DNA from: CAYXTI01 sp964468495 | Lineage (GTDB): Bacteria; Pseudomonadota; Alphaproteobacteria; Rickettsiales; Rickettsiaceae | DNA: 64,000 nt | Direction: 5' to 3' | NCBI GenBank assembly: GCA_964468495.1 | Contig: CAYXTI010000016.1 | Location: forward strand, 62,001-126,000 | Shown here: piece by piece, positions 18,446 to 27,845 of the stretch | Numbering within the stretch: the stretch's first letter is position 1 | How the letters are laid out: every line of letters starts with the position of its first letter | The notes under the pieces: generated by a model | What the model saw: the letters and a program-made list of their open reading frames with translations, nothing else | Database searches by the model: none | What the model was told of the DNA's origin: nothing | Made by a program: the position numbers and the translations under genes

Positions 18446-19384
18446 ATGAGTAAAGTAATTATAATATGTGGCCCAACTGCAAGTTTTAAAACTGCATTTG
18501 CTCATAAATTGGCTTTAAATATAAAAGGGGAGATTATTAATGCTGATTCTATGCAAATATATAAACAAATACCTATCATTACTGCTTCCCCTAGCTTAAG
18601 TTACAAAACAGAAATTATCTATCATTTATATAATTTTATTGACATCACTGAAAAATTATTTTTTGATCAATACATTAAGCTTTTTACGTTAACTATTAAT
18701 AATATAATAGGACGTAATAAAATTCCTATTATTGTAGGTGGGTGTGGATTATATATTAATTACCTTATATATGGTTATAATTATATACCTAAAATCAATA
18801 AATCAATTGTAAAATTATCTAAAGATTTACAACAAAAGTTAGGCCAAAATAAATTTTTTAAAGAACTTAGTATCCTTGATCCAGATATATGTAAAATTAT
18901 TAATGCTAATGATAGTTATAGATCTCTTAGAGCATATGAAGTTATTAAACAAACAGGTATATCATTAAGAAAATACTATGATTTACCACTTATAAAACCA
19001 TTAAAACAGTTTGATATTAAAGTAATCTCTTTTTTTCCTGAAAGGCAGTTCCTTTATTCTATGTGTAATTTAAGATTTAAAACAATGGTTAACTCTGGTG
19101 CCATCGAAGAAACAAAACAATTTTTATCTCTTCCATATAATTTCTCTTCAGCAAAAGCTTTAGGAATTCAAGAAATTATATCTTATTTAAAAGGATCTAT
19201 AAATATAGAACAAGTAATTACATTATCTACTAGAAAAACTAGACAGTATGCTAAAAGACAAATAACTTGGTTTTCAAATAAAGTAAAGGAGAAAGAGATA
19301 GTAAAATTTAATAGTTTATCTGACTATAACAAAATAAGCCAAAAATGGATAACTAACTTATCTAGTTTAGTAAATTCTAAATAA
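18446..19384 (+). CDS. miaA: tRNA dimethylallyltransferase MiaA (altered P-loop)
   Basis: Enzyme of 312 residues that transfers the dimethylallyl group to A37 of tRNAs reading UNN codons. Family landmarks present are INADSMQIYKQIP near residues 31-43, IIVGGCGLYINYL near 95-107, SYRSLRAYEVI near 155 and SAKALGIQEII near 233. The C-terminal RQYAKRQITWF is also intact. The P-loop reads GPTASFKT at 9-16: Phe replaces the glycine just before the catalytic lysine (normal GPTASGKT), which could impair phosphate binding. GGTGLY has become GGCGLY. Length is normal, so the gene is either functional with an unusual site or beginning to decay. Confidence 0.9.
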   Translation: MSKVIIICGPTASFKTAFAHKLALNIKGEIINADSMQIYKQIPIITASPSLSYKTEIIYHLYNFIDITEKLFFDQYIKLFTLTINNIIGRNKIPIIVGGCGLYINYLIYGYNYIPKINKSIVKLSKDLQQKLGQNKFFKELSILDPDICKIINANDSYRSLRAYEVIKQTGISLRKYYDLPLIKPLKQFDIKVISFFPERQFLYSMCNLRFKTMVNSGAIEETKQFLSLPYNFSSAKALGIQEIISYLKGSINIEQVITLSTRKTRQYAKRQITWFSNKVKEKEIVKFNSLSDYNKISQKWITNLSSLVNSK

Positions 19385-19494
19385 AATAATACTAAAAGAC
19401 TATTATTCTATATTCTTAAATTAAGACTAAATACAAAAATTTTATCTAATCAAACAACTTACATATATTGTATTACACCGAATTTGTTCTAAGG

Positions 19495-19809
19495 CTAATC
19501 TTTATTTACACAATTTTTTAGAATATTATAAATAAACCTACCAAGTATAAGAGTTTCTAGGTTAAAATTTTCTATACTTAATATTCCTCTAGAACGAACT
19601 AGCTCCTTTTTTCTTATTTCCTTTTCTTTTGCAGATAATTATCTAGCAATATACTAAGAAATTAGAAGAATTCTTTTCTTTATATTACATACTACAATTG
19701 CAGTCTCTTTCAGATATATACCAAACATTAACTTTTTTGTATAACAACAATAATTCCGATAAGCACTAACATTAATAATAAAAAATAATAAAATTTTATA
19801 TAAATTCAT
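19495..19809 (-). pseudogene. skp: Remnant of periplasmic chaperone Skp/OmpH behind bamA
   Basis: A single frame of 105 codons runs from ATG 19809 to TAG 19495, interrupted by in-frame TAG (19656-19654) and TAA (19641-19639). It opens with a signal-peptide-like MNLYKILLFFIINVSA. Next come AIVVCNIKKRILLIS, which matches the Skp pattern of VDxxKIL and a Ser, and then KEKEIRKKELVRSRGILS and IENFNLE, like the Skp coiled-coil arm. Position is decisive: skp/ompH follows bamA in most Proteobacteria. The C-terminal half is missing. Individual residue matches are weak, so the call rests on signal peptide, pattern and synteny together. Confidence 0.55.
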
Positions 19810-19885
19810 ACCTAATAAAACTTAATGCTTTTAATCAAAATTAACCTTATTAACATTAAAAACTAAAATAATTAATATTGTTTAA

Positions 19886-22216
19886 TTAAAATTCCATAGA
19901 AACAAATAAATTATTTTCTTTATCATAATTTTCTAATTTTATAGGAAAAGCAATCCCTATTTTAAATGGAATGGCAGTTAATATATTAACTGCCATTCCA
20001 ACAGAAGCCCTCATTGCATTACTATCATATATACTATCCCTTGTTAAAGTATCAGTATAATCTACTCCCCATAACGATCCTAAATCAACAAACAAACTTC
20101 CTGTTAATTTTAACCCCTGTTTATCTATTATAGGTAATATAAGCTCTGAAGAAATTGTATAATAATTTTTCCCCCCTAATAACTCTTCATCATTAGTTAT
20201 AGGACCAAAATTTGTAAACCCTCGCAAACTATTATTAGTATTAATACTAAATCGATTAAAAAATTTTACTCTTTCCTCTTTTCCTATTCCTCTAATACAA
20301 CCTCCAGCAGCAGTCAACTTAAATACTAAATTATTATTAAACAAATTCCTGTAGTAGGTATACTTAGCAGTAAATTTATAATAGTTATTATTTCCCCCTA
20401 GCACAGCAAAATTATTACTTAATACAGCTGAATGACTACTTTTTTGATCATTTTTTGAAAAAAGCAAATTATGATTTAAAGATGAAGTATAAAAAGTACC
20501 AAAATCTTCGTTAATCCATATAGAGAAAACATTATCTCTCTTACTAAAAACACGATTATATTCAAAACTATATCCTATTGATGAACTAAACAAGTTATTA
20601 ATTTGATAAATAATATCATTATTAACACTCCTAGCAATATTCTTATACTTATCACTAGTACTTGCTATATCCTCATTATATATATTATCTCTATCCATAT
20701 CAACACTTCCACTAATTCTCCATGCAAGTTGAGTATTAAAAATATTATTAAACAAACTAGACAAATGAATAGATGGAACTAATCCATTGAATTTAGCTAT
20801 AATGAACAAATCATTACCAGATCCCAAAAAGTTTAGACTATTCCAACTAATAGCACCACCAAACGATCCAGGATATGACCATGTAGCACCTAAACCTAAG
20901 CTTGTAGTACTAGCCTTTTCCTCAACTACAACATCAATATCATATAGATTATTATCTTGCTCATATGGAGTAAAATTAATAGACACTCCATCAAAATATC
21001 TAGTAGATAAAATATTTTCTTTAACTCCTTTTATTTTATCTATAGATAATATATCTCCTTCTGCTAAAGGAATATAATTTCTAATGACAGAATCCTTGGT
21101 TAAATTGTTTCCTGTTATATTAACTTTATTAATGTATGCTAAAGGCCTCTTATTAATTATTATCTTAATATTTAAATGATTTGGCTTTCTACAACTATAA
21201 CTCTCATATGAAATATATAAATTAGAAAAACCTTTATTAGACAAATACCCATTAATATCAGCAACAATTTTTTCTATAACTGCTATATTAGCTTTTTGTC
21301 CATAACTTATAGGAATAAAACGATATAAATCTTTGGTATTGATAAAATTTAATTTACTTTCTATTTCTATATCAGCAAAATAATAACATTGACCCTCATC
21401 AATTGAATAAATTAAAGCAAATCCTTCGTTTGACTTTAATAATTGAGAAGTAATAGAATTTACTTTAAAATCCATATAGCCACTTGTCTTATATAAGTTA
21501 GCTAAGAAAAAAGTATCTGTTTTTAATCTTAAAGGATTAAAAACACTATTTTCTGATCCAAAACCTAACACATTCACTTCTTTTGTCATTATAGTATTTT
21601 TTAATTCATCATTTGAATAAAAATTATTACCTATAAAATATATTTTTTTTACTAATATCTTTGGACCTTCTTTTATATCAAAAACTACTTTAACCATATT
21701 GGTTTTTTCCACTTCAACTTTTACATCAACTTCAACAAAAATATAACCTAAATTGAGCTGATAGATTTGCTTTATTTTTTCACTCTCTATATTAAGTACG
21801 CCTCTATTTAATGGTCCACCAATATTAATAGATAACTCAGATAATATTTTCTCAGATTCAAAACTATCATTTCCTACAAATTCTATTTTGCTAATAAATA
21901 AATTTTCAACTACGTTTACTTTTAAAATCCCTTGATTCAAATCTATTTTAACATTATCAAATAATTTAGTTGCGTATAATTTTTTAATTGCATTATTCAG
22001 TACTCCTTCATCCACTTGATCTCCTACATTAATAGTTAAATATTCTTCTACAGTACTACTATGAATTAAAGAATTACCCTCAATAATAACTTTTTTTATT
22101 ATATGTAAATTATCATCTGCATAACTCACAGGTTTAAAGAAAACTACTAATATCAAAGAATAACATAATATGTTATATATTATACTATTCACTAATAACT
22201 TTTTATTTAATATCAT
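19886..22216 (-). CDS. bamA: Outer-membrane protein assembly factor BamA
   Basis: Central subunit of the beta-barrel assembly machine, 776 residues. A signal peptide covers about 1-33 (cleavage near SYADD). Five POTRA domains follow to about residue 420; the first has GNSLIHSSTVEEYL and the fifth VNITGNNLTKDSVIRNYI. The 16-strand barrel occupies about 430-776 and ends in a strand with terminal Phe (LFVSMEF), as expected. The usual neighbours rseP, lpxD, fabZ and lpxA are absent and skp is a wreck, so the classic cluster has collapsed here. A promoter candidate lies 69-97 bp upstream. Confidence 0.95.
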   Translation of the reverse strand: MILNKKLLVNSIIYNILCYSLILVVFFKPVSYADDNLHIIKKVIIEGNSLIHSSTVEEYLTINVGDQVDEGVLNNAIKKLYATKLFDNVKIDLNQGILKVNVVENLFISKIEFVGNDSFESEKILSELSINIGGPLNRGVLNIESEKIKQIYQLNLGYIFVEVDVKVEVEKTNMVKVVFDIKEGPKILVKKIYFIGNNFYSNDELKNTIMTKEVNVLGFGSENSVFNPLRLKTDTFFLANLYKTSGYMDFKVNSITSQLLKSNEGFALIYSIDEGQCYYFADIEIESKLNFINTKDLYRFIPISYGQKANIAVIEKIVADINGYLSNKGFSNLYISYESYSCRKPNHLNIKIIINKRPLAYINKVNITGNNLTKDSVIRNYIPLAEGDILSIDKIKGVKENILSTRYFDGVSINFTPYEQDNNLYDIDVVVEEKASTTSLGLGATWSYPGSFGGAISWNSLNFLGSGNDLFIIAKFNGLVPSIHLSSLFNNIFNTQLAWRISGSVDMDRDNIYNEDIASTSDKYKNIARSVNNDIIYQINNLFSSSIGYSFEYNRVFSKRDNVFSIWINEDFGTFYTSSLNHNLLFSKNDQKSSHSAVLSNNFAVLGGNNNYYKFTAKYTYYRNLFNNNLVFKLTAAGGCIRGIGKEERVKFFNRFSINTNNSLRGFTNFGPITNDEELLGGKNYYTISSELILPIIDKQGLKLTGSLFVDLGSLWGVDYTDTLTRDSIYDSNAMRASVGMAVNILTAIPFKIGIAFPIKLENYDKENNLFVSMEF

Positions 22217-22284
22217 AAGGAAACTACAAACAAGTTTTTTCTTTTAATAATTCTAAATTATCAACAGCTATATACCTACATAGA

Positions 22285-22313
22285 TATATACAAATACTTA
22301 CAAATAAATGCAA
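22285..22313 (-). promoter_or_regulatory. Candidate bamA promoter
   Basis: TTGCAT (22313-22308) and TATATA (22290-22285) on the minus strand are 17 bp apart, with a predicted start near 22278, about 62 nt before the ATG. Confidence 0.45.
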
Positions 22314-22427
22314 TAATTAAATAAATAAAGAACAAATATAAATTTTTATAATATCAGTAAAAAACCATTATTATTTATCTGTATATACTGTTATTATGTA
22401 CCTTTAAATTTTACTAAATAAAATTTA

Positions 22428-22456
22428 TTGAGTAAACGTAAGTAACAAATTAATAA
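22428..22456 (+). promoter_or_regulatory. Candidate nusB-rlmE promoter
   Basis: TTGAGT at 22428-22433 and TAATAA at 22451-22456, separated by 17 bp, about 40 bp before nusB. Confidence 0.35.
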
Positions 22457-22493
22457 GTACAAAACATTAGAGCATCATTCTAATATTAAAATT

Positions 22494-22970
22494 ATGCAAA
22501 TGCAATTAGCAAATAAATTAAATAATAAATCTATATCTAGAATTGCCACTATTCAAGCAATATACCAATTAGATAACTTAGAAGATAAAGATAATATTAA
22601 CCCAATTTTAAATCAGATTATCAGCTTTTATAAAGATCCTGACATTAATAATTATTACGATATTAGTGATGATAATTACATAAAAATTAAACCAAGTTAT
22701 ATACATTTAAAAAGGCTATTTTTTTGCACAATTAATAATTTTAATAAAATTAATCAAATAATAGAATCGCATCGACAAAAAAAGAATACTATAAACCAAT
22801 TATTATATACTATTCTAAGAGTAGCTGTAGCAGAGATGATATTCCTTTCAACAAAACCACCTTGTCCTAAAACAGTTATAATTAATGAATATACTAATAT
22901 TGCTTATAACTTATTATTTGAGCATGAAATAGGCTTTGTTAATTCTTTATTAGATAAACTAAACAAATAA
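22494..22970 (+). CDS. nusB: Transcription antitermination factor NusB
   Basis: Small all-helical RNA-binding protein of 158 residues that, with NusE, binds boxA of rRNA leaders and prevents early termination. The N-terminal helix SISRIATIQAIYQL carries the conserved Arg-x-x-x-x-Q-A-x-Y/L-Q pattern. The C-terminal half has LLYTILRVAVAEMIF and KTVIINEYTNIAYNL (near 131-145), matching the family VINEYVxIAK region. Two ATGs (22494 and 22500) are possible starts; the second gives MQLANKL. rlmE follows after 9 bp, so the pair forms an RNA-centred operon. Confidence 0.88.
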   Translation: MQMQLANKLNNKSISRIATIQAIYQLDNLEDKDNINPILNQIISFYKDPDINNYYDISDDNYIKIKPSYIHLKRLFFCTINNFNKINQIIESHRQKKNTINQLLYTILRVAVAEMIFLSTKPPCPKTVIINEYTNIAYNLLFEHEIGFVNSLLDKLNK

Positions 22971-22979
22971 ACTAATAAT

Positions 22980-23663
22980 ATGAATAATAAGCTTAAAAAG
23001 CATAATAACAATTTTAGCAAGATAAAATTGGAAAAAAATCAAAAATTATCTTCTTATAATTGGCTTAATAGGCACTTAAATGATCCCTACGTTATAAAAG
23101 CAAAAGCAGAAAAATATAGATCTAGAGCGGCATATAAACTGATAGAAATAAATAATAAATTCAAAATTTTAAAACCTGGAATGACAATAATTGATTTAGG
23201 AGCTGCCCCTGGTGGATGGAGCCAAGTTGCTTCTAAAGCAGTCAGAGCTAACAATACAAATTCTTTTCAAATTCTTGCCATTGATTTATTACCAATTAAA
23301 AAAATTACAGGTGTAAAATCATTATGCTTGGATTTTTTAAATCCTAATAGCCTAAGCACAATACAAGAAAATATTCCTCATAACCTAGTAGATGGGGTAA
23401 TTAGTGATATGGCTGCAAATACAACAGGACATTTTACTACAGATTATATCAGAATTACAGACTTATGTTACCATAGTTTTATATTTGCAAATAATATTCT
23501 AAAACCAGGAGGAAATTTCATTACTAAAATTCTTAGAGGTGGAACTGAACATATAATACTAAAAGAAATAACAAAAAATTTTAAACATTTAAAACATTTT
23601 AAACCTAAATCAAGCAGAAAAGAGTCTAGTGAAATGTATTTAATAGCATTACAAAAACTATAA
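22980..23663 (+). CDS. rlmE: 23S rRNA 2'-O-methyltransferase RlmE (FtsJ/RrmJ)
   Basis: SAM-dependent methyltransferase of 227 residues that modifies U2552 in the 23S A-loop, a heat-shock protein in E. coli. SAM motif I IDLGAAPGGWSQVA covers residues 71-84. The catalytic K-D-K-E tetrad can be read as Lys53 (SRAAYKL), the Asp of GVISDMAANTTG, Lys in FITKILRGG and Glu in SSEMYLIA. The first 30 residues are a lysine-rich extension also seen in rickettsial homologues. It follows nusB by 9 bp and ends 37 bp from the convergent fliN. Confidence 0.94.
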   Translation: MNNKLKKHNNNFSKIKLEKNQKLSSYNWLNRHLNDPYVIKAKAEKYRSRAAYKLIEINNKFKILKPGMTIIDLGAAPGGWSQVASKAVRANNTNSFQILAIDLLPIKKITGVKSLCLDFLNPNSLSTIQENIPHNLVDGVISDMAANTTGHFTTDYIRITDLCYHSFIFANNILKPGGNFITKILRGGTEHIILKEITKNFKHLKHFKPKSSRKESSEMYLIALQKL

Positions 23664-23700
23664 AATAATTATAAAAAAATCAATAATATATTATATAGTT

Positions 23701-23991
23701 TTACTTTTCATCATTATTTAAATCATGTGATACTAATTCTGTTAAAGTCACACCTATTTTTTCTTCTACTATCACTATTTCTCCTTTAGCTACAATCTTA
23801 TTATTAACATAAACATCTATAGGTTCCCCTATGCTTCTTTCAAGTTCTATTACAGCTCCTTTATTTAATTTTAATATATTACTTAACGACATACTAGTAC
23901 GCCCAAGAACTACTGATACCTGCACTGGTACAGCATATAATGATTCTAATGTTAATTCTGATCGTCTAGCTTTATCATCTTGTTCTGTCAT
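23701..23991 (-). CDS. fliN: Flagellar motor switch protein FliN
   Basis: C-ring component of 96 residues that sets rotation direction with FliG and FliM. The SpoA domain fills the protein: LYAVPVQVSVVLGRTSMSLS, then LNKGAVIELERSIGEPIDVYVNNKIVAKGE in split form, a standard FliN core. It is short because the variable N-terminal part is nearly absent, as in many alphaproteobacteria. It is the last gene of the fliF-fliG-fliH-fliN operon, 27 bp after fliH. fliM is not in this window. Confidence 0.92.
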   Translation of the reverse strand: MTEQDDKARRSELTLESLYAVPVQVSVVLGRTSMSLSNILKLNKGAVIELERSIGEPIDVYVNNKIVAKGEIVIVEEKIGVTLTELVSHDLNNDEK

Positions 23992-24018
23992 ATGATTTAT
24001 ACCTACCTTATTTATTTT

Positions 24019-24921
24019 TTATATTTTTAATTGATTTATTATTTCCTCTACTTCCTCTTTTACTCTCTGATGGTTATATAATAAATAACTATCATTCCAT
24101 TCTACTTTACAATCATTTTCATTCATACCACTATCTTCTTCAATTAAAAAATTATCCTTAAATTCATTTTTAATAATGTCAGATCTTAAAACCTTTTGAC
24201 ACAAATTAACCCTGTTAGGATGAATAATAATTTTTATAGAACCTTCTTTATAATAATTATTTAACTTATCTAACAACTCTTCATAAATAATCTTTTCAAA
24301 CTTTAAAGGGAAATCTAGGGATAATTTTCTAGATATAGTTAAAATTATTGTCCTAATCATATTCATCATTTGATCAGTTATCCTATTATCATTAACTATT
24401 CCTTTTAATTTTTCCTCAAGAAGATTACAACATCTCTTATCACTCTCTAACTCTTCTCTTTTATATTTATATTGATTTTGTAAATCTTGCCTTACTTCCT
24501 CATAAATTTCCTGACGAATTTGGTCTTTTACTTTTTGATAGATTTCCTCTTGATTCTCTTTACTTAATTCTTTTACTTCCTCCTGATTATCATTATTATT
24601 CTCATTAAATAATTCATTATTTATAATCTCAGCATCTTGAGCTACATCTTTTAATATTCTTTTACTCTCTTTTTTATATAAAATAGATTCAGCATTCTGT
24701 ACATTATTATAATCAATACACTCTTCTTTATCATTTTCAACAAAAATAGGATCATCTTCTATAGTATTATCACAATCATTCATTATATTACTTAAATGAT
24801 TAACAATGGCTTCAGTAATAAATTTATTATCTTTTTCTACTTTTAATTTGTAAGCTGATTTTAAATGTATCACTGAATCTACAGATAACTCTTCAAATAT
24901 AAACTTTTTATATTCAGACAT
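24019..24921 (-). CDS. fliH: Probable flagellar assembly protein FliH
   Basis: Protein of 300 residues placed between fliG and fliN, the position of fliH (flbE in Caulobacter). The middle (about 95-170) is strongly charged and coiled-coil-like, with QKVKDQIRQEIYEEVRQDL. The C-terminal 130 residues show the FliH/HrpE pattern, with LSLDFPLKFEKIIYEELL and IKIIIHPNRVNL, then acidic VEWNDSYLLYNHQ. FliH restrains the export ATPase FliI and docks it to the C-ring. Sequence conservation in this family is poor, so position carries much weight. The acidic N-terminal 90 residues are longer than usual. Confidence 0.75.
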   Translation of the reverse strand: MSEYKKFIFEELSVDSVIHLKSAYKLKVEKDNKFITEAIVNHLSNIMNDCDNTIEDDPIFVENDKEECIDYNNVQNAESILYKKESKRILKDVAQDAEIINNELFNENNNDNQEEVKELSKENQEEIYQKVKDQIRQEIYEEVRQDLQNQYKYKREELESDKRCCNLLEEKLKGIVNDNRITDQMMNMIRTIILTISRKLSLDFPLKFEKIIYEELLDKLNNYYKEGSIKIIIHPNRVNLCQKVLRSDIIKNEFKDNFLIEEDSGMNENDCKVEWNDSYLLYNHQRVKEEVEEIINQLKI

Positions 24922-25109
24922 TTTTTATTCTATATTTATTCTGCAATTAATCTATATCAACATTTATTATTACTAACAAGTATTATTTTGCATTGTACAT
25001 ACTAACTTATTACTATATTAACAAAAGTATTTTAAGTAGCCTCAATAAAAAATTTTTTAATATTAACAATCTAATGCTATTTACTATCATCTTTCTTTCA
25101 CAATAACCT

Positions 25110-26126
25110 TTATGCAATTAACTCATCATCACTGTCGTCACTAAAGTTTATATCTATTTCCCCTGCATCAATTAAACCTTTTGCTATGATTACAATTTCT
25201 GATCTTGCTACATCCACATCTTTTGCTCTAACAGCACCAAGAATAGTTAAATCCTCTTCAATTATCTTAACAGCTCTTTGTGTCATCCCTGAATAAATCA
25301 TATTTTTTAAATCAGATGGACAACCTTTTAATGCTAATGTTAACCTAGATCGATCAATATCAGTTAATAAACGTTGCATGCCTTTTTTGCCTAACTTAAT
25401 TAAATCATTAAATGTAAACATTTTATCTTTTATTTTATTTGCAGCATCTGGTATTTTTGTTTCTAACATAGCCATAAACTTACTTTCAGTATTACGATCT
25501 AAATTATTAAAAATCTCTGCTAACATCTCAAAACTATCATATGCCTGAGTTTTTCTAAAAGTAGTTATAAATTCAAGTCTTACAACATTTTCTACGCTCT
25601 CTAAAAACTCTTTTTTTACTGTTCCTAAATTTAGTAAACGCGAAACAACATCAAAAGCAAAAACATCCGGTAAATTAGCTAAAACTTTAGCTGCATGATC
25701 AGGATTAATTTTAGATAAAACCAAAGCTGCTGTTTGAGGATGCTCATTACTAAAATATAATGCTAATAACTCTTCATTAACATTTGAAAGTTTTTCCCAA
25801 GTATTTTTTCCCTGCGGACCTCTTATCTCTTCCATTAAAGATTGAACTTTATCTTTTTCTAATATAGTATTTAGAAGCTTCTCCGTAGTATATAAATTAC
25901 CTAGAAAACTATTTGAATAAGACAAATCATCACTAACCTGGTTAATTACTTCTTCTATTAACTTTGCTTTCACTGGTCCTAATGTAGACATAGATCGAGA
26001 AATTTCCATGATCTCTTGCTCTGTCATTAATGAAAAAACCTTTGTTACATTATCCTGTGATAAAGATAATAATATAACCGCTACCTTTTCTCCCCCTGAT
26101 AATTGTTCGATATCTTTCTCCGTCAT
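25110..26126 (-). CDS. fliG: Flagellar motor switch protein FliG
   Basis: Rotor protein of 338 residues that links the MS ring to the C-ring and takes torque from the stator. The N-terminal domain starts LSGGEKVAVILLSL and binds FliF. The middle EHPQTAALVLSKI (near residues 129-141) is the EHPQ motif. The C-terminal torque helix includes LIKLGKKGMQRLLTDIDRS, holding the charged residues that face MotA. Length is normal. It is 24 bp behind fliF and 188 bp before fliH. Confidence 0.95.
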   Translation of the reverse strand: MTEKDIEQLSGGEKVAVILLSLSQDNVTKVFSLMTEQEIMEISRSMSTLGPVKAKLIEEVINQVSDDLSYSNSFLGNLYTTEKLLNTILEKDKVQSLMEEIRGPQGKNTWEKLSNVNEELLALYFSNEHPQTAALVLSKINPDHAAKVLANLPDVFAFDVVSRLLNLGTVKKEFLESVENVVRLEFITTFRKTQAYDSFEMLAEIFNNLDRNTESKFMAMLETKIPDAANKIKDKMFTFNDLIKLGKKGMQRLLTDIDRSRLTLALKGCPSDLKNMIYSGMTQRAVKIIEEDLTILGAVRAKDVDVARSEIVIIAKGLIDAGEIDINFSDDSDDELIA

Positions 26127-26150
26127 TATTATATACTTTTAATATAATTA

Positions 26151-27845
26151 TTATTTATAATAAAGCCATTTTTTTAACACGCCTACCATATCCTGAAGCT
26201 GTTTTTCAGTAAGATCATTAATTTTTGTAATTGCTTCTCGAGCCTTATCTGCATCATCTTCTCCTACTACATTTAAATTAACTTTACCTTCTTTCTGATA
26301 AAGCTGTTCTAAACCTAAATTATTATCCTTAGGTATATTTCTATTACTAGCTCTAGATAATATAGTATCATTTTTTTTACTATCTACATCAATATCTGAG
26401 GAAGAGTTTTTAGGCCTTGATAAATTATTTTTTACATATGCTCTGATTTTACTACTTTGGAATAATTTGATCACTATTAAACGCACTACAGTAATTAAAA
26501 TAACCAAGGAGATAACTGCTATAATTAAGATTTCTATTATCTTTTTCCAATCCTGATTTGGCAAATATTTATCATCAAAATCTTCTATGAAAGAAAAATC
26601 AGTAGCAAACTGCATGTTTACTACTTCTATTTGATCATTTCTTTTTTGATCGAATCCTACTACCATTTTAACTAAATTTTTTATTTTTTGTAACTCTTCT
26701 TCACTTCTTTCTTGATACTGCATTTCTCCAGTATCCTTATTTTTTACATATGTTCCATCCACTAATATTCCTATAGACATTTTAGTAATATTACCATTTT
26801 CTGATATATGGTTTTTTATTGTTTTAGATATTTCATAATTAGTTTGTTGTTCAGTTTTTTCAGTAACTATAAACCTGCCTTCTTGCTCAGTATTATAGCT
26901 ACTTGATCCAGCTCCAGGAATATTATTGGCTACTGAAGAATCCATATTCTCTGATCCTGAAAAAGGTGTTTGCGCCACTTCTTCTATAGAACTTATAGAC
27001 CTCACAACTGAACTATCTGGATCATACAATTCAGAATTTGTAATAACACGATCAAAATTCATCTGTAACGAAACATGTGCCTTAATCTTTCCCATTCCAA
27101 AAGCACGAGATAACAAGTCCTCTATTATCATTTTTAATCTATTTTCTGCCTCAATATTCATCTCTGTATTTTTACTATTAAACTCTTCTTCAGTTGATAA
27201 TTTACCTACTTTTAATGCTTTTCCAGTAGTATCTACTATTGTAATATTACTCATTTCTAAATTAGGAACTGATGTTATAACAAGATTACTAATTGCCTCA
27301 ATCTCAGACTTACCTAATCTGCTATTACCTTTAAGTTTTAATACTATAGAAGCACGAGTTTCAGTTTTTTCTTTAGAAAAAATTTCCCTTTGTGGTATCA
27401 CTAAATGCACTCTAGTCTTTTCTACTTTATTAAAGGCTGATATAGTTCTACTTAATTCTCCTTCTAAAGCACGTACTAACTTAATATTTTGAGAAAAACT
27501 AGTTGCGCTTAAACTATCCTCATGATCAAATATTTCATATCCAATAACATTTCCAATTGATGGTATACCAGCCTGAGCTAATATTACTCGAGCTTTCATT
27601 ACATTATTCTTATTAACTCTAATAACTGTATTATCTTGTGATATATCATAACTAATATTATTATTATCTAACTCTTGAATAATTTTTATGCTTTCTTGAG
27701 GTTCTAAGGACGAATACAACACAGCATAATCATTATTATTTAATAAATAAACTACTAGTGCTAGTAATAGAGCCAGTATAACTACAACAAAACCAACAAT
27801 TTTTCCTACTCCTATCCCCTTTAAAAACTGAATAATACTCTGCAT
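26151..27845 (-). CDS. fliF: Flagellar MS-ring protein FliF
   Basis: Inner-membrane ring protein of 564 residues that seeds flagellum assembly. A first transmembrane helix covers about 13-34 and a second about 437-458, bracketing the periplasmic ring-building region. RALEGELSRTISAFNKVEKTR can be seen in two pieces near 123-143, the best conserved FliF block; VIPQREIFS follows. The C-terminal tail, predicted to bind FliG, ends in LVGVLKKWL-type residues (MVGVLKKWLYYK). First gene of the operon, with a promoter candidate just upstream. Confidence 0.95.
   Translation of the reverse strand: MQSIIQFLKGIGVGKIVGFVVVILALLLALVVYLLNNNDYAVLYSSLEPQESIKIIQELDNNNISYDISQDNTVIRVNKNNVMKARVILAQAGIPSIGNVIGYEIFDHEDSLSATSFSQNIKLVRALEGELSRTISAFNKVEKTRVHLVIPQREIFSKEKTETRASIVLKLKGNSRLGKSEIEAISNLVITSVPNLEMSNITIVDTTGKALKVGKLSTEEEFNSKNTEMNIEAENRLKMIIEDLLSRAFGMGKIKAHVSLQMNFDRVITNSELYDPDSSVVRSISSIEEVAQTPFSGSENMDSSVANNIPGAGSSSYNTEQEGRFIVTEKTEQQTNYEISKTIKNHISENGNITKMSIGILVDGTYVKNKDTGEMQYQERSEEELQKIKNLVKMVVGFDQKRNDQIEVVNMQFATDFSFIEDFDDKYLPNQDWKKIIEILIIAVISLVILITVVRLIVIKLFQSSKIRAYVKNNLSRPKNSSSDIDVDSKKNDTILSRASNRNIPKDNNLGLEQLYQKEGKVNLNVVGEDDADKAREAITKINDLTEKQLQDMVGVLKKWLYYK

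Noticed and set aside
20787..21077. 96-codon frame antisense to bamA
   Set aside because: Shadow of the intact bamA coding sequence; no independent evidence.
26926..27492. 188-codon frame antisense to fliF
   Set aside because: Mirror frame of a strongly conserved gene; length is explained by the codon bias of fliF.
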